Source of the DNA: Thermoflexus sp035573655
GTDB taxonomy: Bacteria > Chloroflexota > Anaerolineae > Thermoflexales > Thermoflexaceae
Assembly: GCA_035573655.1 (NCBI GenBank)
Contig: DATMAC010000296.1
Span: 1 to 12,175, forward strand
Reading direction: 5' to 3'
Length of the DNA: 12,175 nucleotides
Shown: piece after piece, positions 5,768 through 12,175 of the stretch
Layout of the letters: every line of letters starts with the position of its first letter
Numbering within the stretch: the first letter of the stretch is position 1
Program-made: the position numbers and the translations under genes
Notes under the pieces: generated by a model
The model's input: only the letters and a program-made list of their open reading frames with translations
Told to the model about the DNA's origin: nothing
Database searches by the model: none

Positions 5768-8700
5768 TCATGGCATCGGGAACGCCATCACCCGATTTCC
5801 TCCCGAATCCACCACCCAAACCCGCCCGTCGGGACTGATCGCAATCCCCTGGGGCAGCAGGAAGGAGGCGACATCCTCCCCATACCGACCGAAACTCATC
5901 AAAGGATTCCCCTGTTCGTCGAACACCAGGACCCGGAAGCCGGTGGGGTCCGTGGCGAAGATCCGCCCCTGGGCATCGACCGCCACATAGGGTTTCGTGC
6001 TGATGGATTGATCCAGCCATCCCGCGATGGGCCACGATTGAACGGGCCTCCCTTGAGGGGTGAGGATCTGGATCCGCCGGTTCCAGGTATCTGCAATCAC
6101 CAAGTTACCATCAGGCAAGACGGCGATCCCTACCGGCTCGTCCAGCTGGCCGGGGAGGACCCCCGGACCGCCCCAGGCGGTGATGAACTGGCCATCCAGA
6201 GTGAAGACCTGGATCCGCTTGTTCCCGGTGTCGGCGACGTAGAGCCGGTCGCCGACCACTGCCAGCTCCCTCGGACCGAAGAAGAGGCCGGGTTGGTCCT
6301 GGGGATCCGCAGACACCTGGGCGAACCCTCCCCACGCCCGAAGGAAGCGTCCGTCCGGGGCAAACTGTTGGATCCGATGGTTCCAGAGGTCGGCGACATA
6401 GATGGAGCCATCGGGGGCCACAGCGATGCCCCAAGGCTCATTGAACTGCCCGGCCCCAACCGGCATCGGCCCGGGCCCATCCGGATCCACACATCCCGGT
6501 TGCCCCGCTTCATACAAGGCGCAGAGAGAGCCCCAGGCCCGGAGGAAGCGCCCATCCGGGGCGAAGGCCTGGATTCGATGATTCCGGCCATCGGTGACGT
6601 AGATCGTCCCGTCGGGTCCAAAGGCCACATCGTGGGGTTCGTTGAAGCGGCCGGGCTCCGCGCCCGGGCCGCCGATGACAAGGGTCGCGGTGATCACCCG
6701 GTGAACTTTCGCGTAGGGATCGGATTCCGCCGGGGCCACGGCCTGCTGGGGGCGCAACGGCCAGGCCTTTGCGGCGATGTCCTTCCGGATGAAGAGCTTG
6801 AAGTCATGCGCGAGGGGCCATACATCGACCTGGTGCCGCTTGCCGGTGAGCTGGTCGTATTTCGTATAATCGCGGTTCCAGAAGATGTCCCACAGCGCCG
6901 CCCGGCGATCCGGATCCAGCAGCCAGCGCTTCAATCGCTCCCAGGTGAGCTCCCGATAGTCCTCCATCGGCCACCAGATCAGATGGTACTGATAGGCCTC
7001 ATGGGTGTTCCGAAGGACGTTTTCCACCTTATGCCAGTTGGCGCTGCCCACGATGAGGATCGGGGATTCCAAATCCTCGCGCCGTGGGGTTTCCCCGAAA
7101 TAACGCTGGCGCCAGTCCCGGAGATACCACGAGAACGGCCAGGAGCTGTCGTTGTCGTAGGCCACCACCGTCTGATCCCGGCCGATAGCCCGGGCGACCT
7201 CCTCGATCTGTCGCATGGCGATCTTCACCCCCGGGCCCCCGTGGGCGTAAACACCGTGCTCCAAGGCCAGGTCATAATTGATGAAGCTGAACCGCCAGGC
7301 GATGCGGAACGTGGCGAAGGCCAACACAGCCAAGAGGAACAGGGCGAAGGATTGCAGCAGGCCGGAGAGCCCCAGACGGGAGCCGAGGTATCCCCAAACG
7401 CCGAGGATAAGGGCCATCGCCAGTGCAGCGGCGATGACTTGGTTGGCCGCCGTCAGAGAGGGCAGCGTAGCGCTTTGCAACACCGCGCGGGCCTGCGGCC
7501 AGGCGTCCAGCAGCCCCACGAGGGCGGCCGAGAAGGGCAACGCCAGCAAGGCCGCCACAGCGCCTCCGCTCCGCCACCACCGCCCCCAATCCAGCGCCCC
7601 CAGCGTGTCCTGGAGGAAGACAGCGGATAACAGGATCATCGGCACCGTGAGGTGGACCGTCAACCAGGGCATCTTCTCTCCCGCCAACGTGTAAGCGATC
7701 CATGAGAGAACGGTCCACCCCACCAAGAACCAACGGAACGCCCAGCCCAGGCGGTCGGGGATTGGGGCGTCGGCGACCCACCGCCCCAGGTAATAGCCCA
7801 GCGCGACCAGCGAAAGCAACATCGGCATGAACTCATACATGGGGGCGATAACGAAATAGTAGAACAGCGGCTGACTCCCCCGCTGGACACACTGCTGGGC
7901 CAGCCAGTAGCCCAAGGAGCCGATGTAACCGGTGGCGATGCCGGCGCCGTTGGTGAAGAACGTCGTGAACAAGGGAAGCGAGATCCCGAAGAAGATCCCC
8001 AAGAGGATCGGCCAACGCCGGGCATCCCACCCCATCCCCAGCCCGCTGCTCAGGGCACCGAAGGCCAGGAAGAGGGCCAGCACCCGCAGCATCTCATCCG
8101 TCACGCCGCTGAACGCCCCGCTTTCGAACAGCGCCATGCGGGCGAAGGGCTGCTGGAACAGCAACAGGGAGACGGGGTTCAACCAGACCAGCCCAGCGGC
8201 CGACAGCATCCACAGGCTCAACCCCCCGATGACCATCATCAGGTCGAAGGCCGGCTGCTCCCGCAACCGGGCGCGCCCCCAGCGCCCGGCCAGCACCCAA
8301 CCCAAGACGCCGACGCCGACCAGTGCGACCAGACCTCCACCGAAGGTTAACCAGAGGCCGTGACGCGGGATGGCTTCCGGTTTGCAGACGAACGCCCCCG
8401 GGATACCCTGGGAGCCCGACTCCAGCCCGACCAGCGCTACCCCACCCCCGAGCACAAGCAACCCGGTTCCTGCCCCCAGCCAGAGGCGATCCCCCCAGGA
8501 GCAGCGAGGATCGAAGAGAACCGCCACACACCAAGCGAGGAAAAGCAACAGCCCGAAGATCGCAAGATAGATGAAGGCCGCCTCCATCGTGGTGTAGAAC
8601 AGCGCCACCGACGCCGCCAGGCCATACAGCCAACGATCCTCCCGGGTCTCCAAATAAGCGAAGATCATCCAGACGGTGAGGACCGCCCAGAGGGCCATAA

Positions 8701-9145
8701 GGCCCTCATCCCGGATATACCGGCTGTGATACATCACCATCGGGGAAATCAGGAACAGGAAAGAGGCCATGAGGCTCCCCCACCGCCCCAGCCAGCGGCG
8801 CATGAAGAGCGGCATCATCACCAGGGCGATCCCCGCCAGGGCCACCGGGAGACGGCCGGTGAAATCGCTGGCCCCGAACAGCCAGTAGGCCAATGCGTCC
8901 AGGTGGAACTTCAGGGGGCCATGCATGAGAGGGGTATGCTGGAAGCCTTGACCCTGAAACAACTGCCAGGCGTAGTAGACGTGCAGGCTCTCGTCGTGGC
9001 TCATCACCCGATCCCCTAAGCGCCACAGGCGGGTGAAGGCAGCGGCCGCGAACAATACGGGATACGCCCAGCGCTCCAGCGGTGTGAGCTCCGACCACAA
9101 GGCCTGCCATCGGGATCCTGAGGAAACGCGGATCGTCGCCTCCAT
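5768..9145 (-). CDS. Agl23-like (TIGR03663) GT-C membrane protein fused to a C-terminal NHL propeller
   Basis: The 1125-residue protein has three parts. Residues 1-610 hold many hydrophobic helices and resemble the PMT/GT-C fold: His50-Asp51-Glu52 in the first loop, SRYIRDE (141-147), and EKMPWLTVH (490-498), typical of the Agl23 family. Residues ~612-820 are mostly soluble, with NDSSWPFSWYLRDW (665-678) and Trp/Tyr-rich stretches. Residues ~833-1125 are six NHL repeats ending at the stop. Agl23-type proteins are linked to lipid-linked glycan handling or flippase activity in archaea; the exact reaction here is unknown. The tail is probably on the outer side of the membrane, as for the GT-C C-terminal domain, where a propeller could bind glycan, protein or envelope partners. 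The ATG at 9145 has GGAG eight bases before it and its own TGC-TATAAT promoter. Confidence 0.88.
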   Translation of the reverse strand: MEATIRVSSGSRWQALWSELTPLERWAYPVLFAAAAFTRLWRLGDRVMSHDESLHVYYAWQLFQGQGFQHTPLMHGPLKFHLDALAYWLFGASDFTGRLPVALAGIALVMMPLFMRRWLGRWGSLMASFLFLISPMVMYHSRYIRDEGLMALWAVLTVWMIFAYLETREDRWLYGLAASVALFYTTMEAAFIYLAIFGLLLFLAWCVAVLFDPRCSWGDRLWLGAGTGLLVLGGGVALVGLESGSQGIPGAFVCKPEAIPRHGLWLTFGGGLVALVGVGVLGWVLAGRWGRARLREQPAFDLMMVIGGLSLWMLSAAGLVWLNPVSLLLFQQPFARMALFESGAFSGVTDEMLRVLALFLAFGALSSGLGMGWDARRWPILLGIFFGISLPLFTTFFTNGAGIATGYIGSLGYWLAQQCVQRGSQPLFYYFVIAPMYEFMPMLLSLVALGYYLGRWVADAPIPDRLGWAFRWFLVGWTVLSWIAYTLAGEKMPWLTVHLTVPMILLSAVFLQDTLGALDWGRWWRSGGAVAALLALPFSAALVGLLDAWPQARAVLQSATLPSLTAANQVIAAALAMALILGVWGYLGSRLGLSGLLQSFALFLLAVLAFATFRIAWRFSFINYDLALEHGVYAHGGPGVKIAMRQIEEVARAIGRDQTVVAYDNDSSWPFSWYLRDWRQRYFGETPRREDLESPILIVGSANWHKVENVLRNTHEAYQYHLIWWPMEDYRELTWERLKRWLLDPDRRAALWDIFWNRDYTKYDQLTGKRHQVDVWPLAHDFKLFIRKDIAAKAWPLRPQQAVAPAESDPYAKVHRVITATLVIGGPGAEPGRFNEPHDVAFGPDGTIYVTDGRNHRIQAFAPDGRFLRAWGSLCALYEAGQPGCVDPDGPGPMPVGAGQFNEPWGIAVAPDGSIYVADLWNHRIQQFAPDGRFLRAWGGFAQVSADPQDQPGLFFGPRELAVVGDRLYVADTGNKRIQVFTLDGQFITAWGGPGVLPGQLDEPVGIAVLPDGNLVIADTWNRRIQILTPQGRPVQSWPIAGWLDQSISTKPYVAVDAQGRIFATDPTGFRVLVFDEQGNPLMSFGRYGEDVASFLLPQGIAISPDGRVWVVDSGGNRVMAFPMP
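5771..6649 (-). repeat. Six NHL repeats encoding one probable beta-propeller
   Basis: Repeats begin at about residues 834 (FNEPHDVAF), 901 (FNEPWGIAV), 956 (FGPRELAVV), 1001 (LDEPVGIAV), 1053 (YVAVDAQG) and 1095 (FLLPQGIAI). Each has a PDG or similar turn, a YVAD-like strand and NxRIQ. Six blades is the usual NHL propeller size. The first two share an identical run FAPDGRFLRAWG (861-872 and 928-939), pointing to recent duplication or gene conversion. The fifth blade is the most divergent. Confidence 0.85.
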
Positions 9146-9182
9146 ACATCTGCTCCAAAGAGGGTCCAGGAGCCAGCTGCGG

Positions 9183-9191
9183 ATTATAGCA
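9183..9191 (-). promoter_or_regulatory. Extended -10 promoter of the Agl23-like gene
   Basis: The minus strand reads TGC-TATAAT about 38 bases before the ATG at 9145. Transcription would start near 9176 with a leader of about 31 bases. The -35 position falls inside palindrome P6, with no TTGACA match. The gene can therefore be expressed separately from the upstream DUF2298/GT-C pair. Confidence 0.65.
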
Positions 9192-9192
9192 T

Positions 9193-9228
9193 GGGTGGGT
9201 GGGCCGCCTTCGGCGGCCTCACCCGCCC
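9193..9228. repeat. Imperfect palindrome (P6) over the Agl23 promoter
   Basis: GCCGCC (9203-9208) and GGCGGC (9212-9217) close a TTC loop, as in P3. The outer arms GGGTGGGTGG and CCTCACCCGCCC pair with one bulged base and two G-T wobbles. It is followed by CAAAATCCCC, which resembles the sequence right of P4. It abuts the -10 element and covers the -35 region. Confidence 0.65.
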
Positions 9229-9311
9229 CAAAATCCCCTCACTGGCCTTCGGCATTTCGAAAGAAAGTTGAGGCAAACGTCGTCATGGACCCCGGAAATC
9301 AAGGGTCTGCG

Positions 9312-9341
9312 TTTCCTAGACCTCCATTTCCTAGACCTCCA
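9312..9341. repeat. Exact 15-base tandem repeat
   Basis: TTTCCTAGACCTCCA occurs twice without a gap (9312-9326 and 9327-9341). It lies 27 bases past the stop of the 565-residue gene. The second copy runs into a small CTCCA/TGGAG inverted repeat (9337-9347). This is probably a slippage duplication; a regulator site is possible. The rest of the gap 9242-9311 shows nothing I recognise. Confidence 0.75.
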
Positions 9342-9367
9342 ATGGAGAATCGAGGGACTGTGCGAGT

Positions 9368-11065
9368 TCACGGGACATGGATCCGCATCCAAAGAACCAT
9401 GCGCTGCTCCACCGGCCTGGCCACGCCGGTCCCCTCGATGATCGCCGGGAACGGGCGTCCCACCCATTGCTCCGGCTTGAGGGGCACCTCAAGGCCCTCC
9501 GGGGTGATCCACACATCCTCCTCCACCTCTCCCCCCATCCCTGCCGCCAATGGGCGCCGATAGATCCTCACCTGAAACTCCCGAAGGATCCACCGCCAGA
9601 AGATCTCCGGCTCCCCGCTCACCGCCACCGAGAGCCCGCCGGGCCATTCCTTTCGGCGCACCGCTTCCTCTCGCAACACCGCTACGACCTCCCGCACGGC
9701 CGGGGAGGCCATCGCCGGCTGGGAGAAACCAGGAACCGGATCCGTCCGCTGGATCAGGGCCACAGCCCCCGCGATCTGGGCCAACCCGATGGAGAGGATC
9801 ACGGACAACCCGATCCCGAGCGCCGCCGGGTTTCGAGCCCATGCCTGTAGGATGCTTCCGATGGAAGTTCCATGAGGATGAACGGGTGTCGAACCCGAGC
9901 TTTCCGAGGGGGATACCTCTGAGCCAGTCTCCAACGAGCTGCCGAGGGCCCAGGCGCCCAGACCGAGCAACCCCAGCACCCCAGCGAGGACGAGCCAGCC
10001 GGCCTCCCCCATGACGGAGCTCGAGGCCATCCAGACCGCTGCCGTCCCCAGGCCGATCCATCCCAGCGCGGCCGCTCCCGCGACTTCCACCCATCGCCCA
10101 TGCCATTGTGAGCGGACAGCCTCCCAGACTCGCTGGAGTGCATATGCGCCCAGCACCACCCATGGGAGCAACACGACAGGGTGCTCCGTGAATGGAGCAC
10201 TCCATCGCACCAAGCGCAGGCCGAGCCCGATCCCCGCCCCGATCATCATCGCCAGCGGGAAACGATCTCCGCGGCTCGCCGCCAGGATGCCCCCTGTCAA
10301 CCCGAGCAGAAAAATCGGTGTCTCCGCGCGGAGGAAGGTGGGGACGGCGCTCCACCAGAGGGGAAGGCCCTCGGGCGCGAAGCCCGCCAGCCACGCCGAG
10401 AGGCCCTCCACCGTCTCCCTCGCTCCACTTCCGCGCCATCCTCCCCACGCTCCCGCGAGCAGCGCCGTGAGCCCGAAGAGCCCCAGCGCCCGCCACCGGG
10501 GAAAGGAAGGCTCCGGGGGATCGAGCCACAGCAGCGGCAGCAGCATCAGACATCCGGTCCAGAACGCCGGGCCCGCCGCCGCTCCGATTCCTAAGGCGGC
10601 CGCGACCCTGACCCAACGGGATGGATGGAGCGCACGCCAGGCCGCCAGGGCCGCCGCCAACGCCGCAGCGGCCACGATCCCTCCGTCCAGGAAGCGGGAG
10701 GCCATGAGGGAGGTGGGGGAAACCGCCCACAGCCACGCTGCCCCGACCGCCGCCGCCAGGCCGATGGGGCGCAGGAGCATCCAGAGGGCAATTACGGTTA
10801 AGGCGCCCGCCAGTGCCGCGCCGGAGCGCATCCAGCCGTCATCGGCTCCGAAGAGCGCAAAAGCGGTGGCATTCCATCCGGCCAGGAATGGACTGCCCCC
10901 GGGCGCCAAGGGCTCTCCCCGCCACGCCGCCCACGCTTGGGCCGCCTCCAGGGGGGTGGGCGGGCGAAGGCCCAGCGCCCACCCCCGCAACAGGAGGGCC
11001 AGGCCGAAAAGCCCTCCGAGGATCCATCCCTCAAACCAGTGGCGCCCGTTTCGCCCTTCCGTCAC
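9368..11065 (-). CDS. GT-C-like polytopic membrane protein, probable divergent glycosyltransferase
   Basis: This 565-residue membrane protein has many hydrophobic helices up to about residue 435, then a ~125-residue soluble tail. It aligns by eye with the Agl23-like neighbour: PPTPLEAAQAWAAWRG (35-50) matches its SHDESLHVYYAWQL loop, GADDGWMRSGAALAG (73-87) matches GASDFTGRLPVALAG, and SRFLDGG (123-129) matches SRYIRDEG. The first-loop HDE is reduced to a single Glu40, so a catalytic or metal-binding role may be altered. A Ser/Thr/Pro-rich insert (about 376-402) is likely a flexible loop. The start is GTG at 11065, overlapping the upstream DUF2298 stop (GTGA), so it is translationally coupled. 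Function is unproven; glycan or lipid-linked sugar handling is inferred from neighbours. Confidence 0.75.
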   Translation of the reverse strand: MTEGRNGRHWFEGWILGGLFGLALLLRGWALGLRPPTPLEAAQAWAAWRGEPLAPGGSPFLAGWNATAFALFGADDGWMRSGAALAGALTVIALWMLLRPIGLAAAVGAAWLWAVSPTSLMASRFLDGGIVAAAALAAALAAWRALHPSRWVRVAAALGIGAAAGPAFWTGCLMLLPLLWLDPPEPSFPRWRALGLFGLTALLAGAWGGWRGSGARETVEGLSAWLAGFAPEGLPLWWSAVPTFLRAETPIFLLGLTGGILAASRGDRFPLAMMIGAGIGLGLRLVRWSAPFTEHPVVLLPWVVLGAYALQRVWEAVRSQWHGRWVEVAGAAALGWIGLGTAAVWMASSSVMGEAGWLVLAGVLGLLGLGAWALGSSLETGSEVSPSESSGSTPVHPHGTSIGSILQAWARNPAALGIGLSVILSIGLAQIAGAVALIQRTDPVPGFSQPAMASPAVREVVAVLREEAVRRKEWPGGLSVAVSGEPEIFWRWILREFQVRIYRRPLAAGMGGEVEEDVWITPEGLEVPLKPEQWVGRPFPAIIEGTGVARPVEQRMVLWMRIHVP

Positions 11066-12175
11066 TCCCGCCTCCGGTAGATCACCGTCTCCCCGCTCCG
11101 GAACACCGGGTCCATCAACCGCTCAAACTTCCGCAAGGACTGAGGAGGGAACTCCTCTCGCTCCGTGCGGCCGATGATTACATACTCAATTCCGTATTTC
11201 TCCAGAAGCGCCTGGGTCGCCTCCAGGTCCGTCGATCGCCAGAGGATCTCCAAGTCGGGCTCCCGGCGGGCGATCTCGGCGTAAGAGCCCCGCCACTGAT
11301 GCTCGTGCCCGGCCCATCCCAGCACCGTCGGCAGGCCGGTGTGAGCGGCGAAGCGCCCGAATTCCGGCTGGAAAGAGATCCCGTGCCACCCGGGGGCTTC
11401 CAGGATCACCGGCGTGCCCTGGACGTGCCGGTTCAGCCATTCGATCGCCGCCAGATCATCCGGCGCCCACTGGGATAGATGAGCGTAGCCGTCGAGCGTC
11501 GGCGGCCGGGTGAAGAAATCCGCCTTGATCGGGATCATCAGGGCAGGATAAAGAGCCGCCAGCGCGATCATGCTGGCGAACAGGCCAGTCAGGAGCGAAC
11601 GCGCACGCCCGCTCCATTCCCAGAGCGCAACCATTCCCCAGGCCAGCGCGATGCTCCAAAGCACCCACGTCTGATAATAAAACTTAAAAACTGTATTCAT
11701 ACGGGTGCCGAAAAAATCCTTCAGGAAAACGAACTCCACCGCCCAAGCCAACACGGCCCCCCACAGGATGAGCAAACCCACAAACGCCCTCACCCCGCTT
11801 CCCCGCTTCCACCACTGGGTCGCCCATGCGCCTAACCCGGCCAGCAACATCGGCACCCACGGGCCGCTCCCTGGGAACGGATTCCCGTTCACGATCACCG
11901 TTCCGTCCAGCAGGCGCCCCCACACCCACGGCCGAAGCTGATCCAGAGAAACCGGCGCGGGGATCGAGATCGGCAGCGCGCGGGCCAACTCGTAGATGCC
12001 CACCAGCAACCCCACAGGCGCCAGCCCCAGAGCCAGGACCCCTCCGAAGATCCTCCACCCCCATTCCTCCAGCGCCAACCCTTCCCCTCGCCACTGGCGA
12101 ATCGCGTCGATCCAAAGGGCTAGGATCAAGCCGATCACCTGAAAGCCGAACATCACCATAAACTGGGGCAGGCGG
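11062..12175 (-). CDS. DUF2298 / YYY-type membrane protein, C-terminal part (runs off the window)
   Basis: The frame stays open to the right edge, and five residues upstream of the first ATG (12159) read RLPQF, so the true start lies outside. About 370 residues of the C-terminal part are present; complete family members are commonly twice that long. Family signatures are RMNTVFKFYYQTW (153-165, counted from that ATG) and FGRFAAHTGLPTVLGW (267-282), followed by HEHQWRG. After several membrane helices comes a soluble domain, from about residue 225 to the end, that includes KYGIEYVIIG. DUF2298 proteins occur in Chloroflexota and archaea, often near TIGR03663 proteins, and are thought to be GT-C-like; their reaction is not established as far as I know. 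Confidence 0.88.
   Translation of the reverse strand, partial: RLPQFMVMFGFQVIGLILALWIDAIRQWRGEGLALEEWGWRIFGGVLALGLAPVGLLVGIYELARALPISIPAPVSLDQLRPWVWGRLLDGTVIVNGNPFPGSGPWVPMLLAGLGAWATQWWKRGSGVRAFVGLLILWGAVLAWAVEFVFLKDFFGTRMNTVFKFYYQTWVLWSIALAWGMVALWEWSGRARSLLTGLFASMIALAALYPALMIPIKADFFTRPPTLDGYAHLSQWAPDDLAAIEWLNRHVQGTPVILEAPGWHGISFQPEFGRFAAHTGLPTVLGWAGHEHQWRGSYAEIARREPDLEILWRSTDLEATQALLEKYGIEYVIIGRTEREEFPPQSLRKFERLMDPVFRSGETVIYRRRE

Noticed and set aside
5711..7630. A 639-residue open frame on the plus strand
   Set aside because: It is the antisense of the NHL and soluble part of the Agl23-like gene, with low-complexity Pro/Gly/Arg content and no recognisable domain. High GC produces such long shadows.
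9489..10736. A 415-residue open frame on the minus strand in another frame
   Set aside because: It overlaps the 565-residue membrane protein, which has clear hydrophobic helices and a coupled start. This frame is Gly/Arg-rich noise.
10011..11177. A 388-residue open frame on the plus strand
   Set aside because: It is antisense to the GT-C-like gene and the DUF2298 end, and its Ser/Pro/Ala/Arg-rich composition matches no family.

Overview
All ten protein genes I can support lie on the minus strand, so transcription runs from the right edge to the left edge. The DNA is GC-rich, the genes are tightly packed, and several are translationally coupled (GTGA overlaps). The glycosyltransferase-like set at the right (a DUF2298/'YYY' protein, a GT-C-like protein and an Agl23/TIGR03663-type protein) is, as I know these families, typical of Chloroflexota and of some archaea. 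With the bacterial-type sucCD genes, good Shine-Dalgarno sites and TATAAT promoters, this suggests a high-GC, probably thermophilic Chloroflexota bacterium (Anaerolineae/Thermoflexia-like). That placement is an inference.

In order of transcription, the first block (12175 to 5768) holds the C-terminal half of a DUF2298 membrane protein, then a 565-residue GT-C-like membrane protein that starts inside its stop codon. After a 222-base gap with a clear extended -10 promoter comes a 1125-residue Agl23-like membrane protein whose last ~290 residues form six NHL repeats, probably one beta-propeller. These three probably serve sugar or lipid-linked glycan chemistry at the membrane.

The second block (5672 to 4766) is a two-gene MntA-HepT type toxin-antitoxin module. 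It has its own extended -10 promoter and a perfect 12-base palindrome where the -35 element would be. A 288-base gap rich in hairpins follows.

The third block (4477 to 1596) is succinyl-CoA synthetase. Its two subunit genes are separated by a second, different HEPN-MNT pair, giving the order sucC, HEPN, MNT, sucD. The pair sits 12 bases after the sucC stop and shows no clear promoter of its own. Another hairpin region separates sucD from the last gene, a Wzt-like ATPase of a polysaccharide ABC exporter, which has no permease gene beside it in this window. Two strong hairpins close the left edge.

The main points of interest are the toxin-antitoxin-like pair inside a TCA-cycle operon, the presence of two unrelated MNT/HEPN pairs with opposite gene order within 3.1 kb, the Agl23-NHL fusion, and a family of large related palindromes in nearly every large intergenic gap. 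No tRNA, rRNA, CRISPR array, transposase or phage gene was seen. No gene-free stretch exceeds 300 bases.
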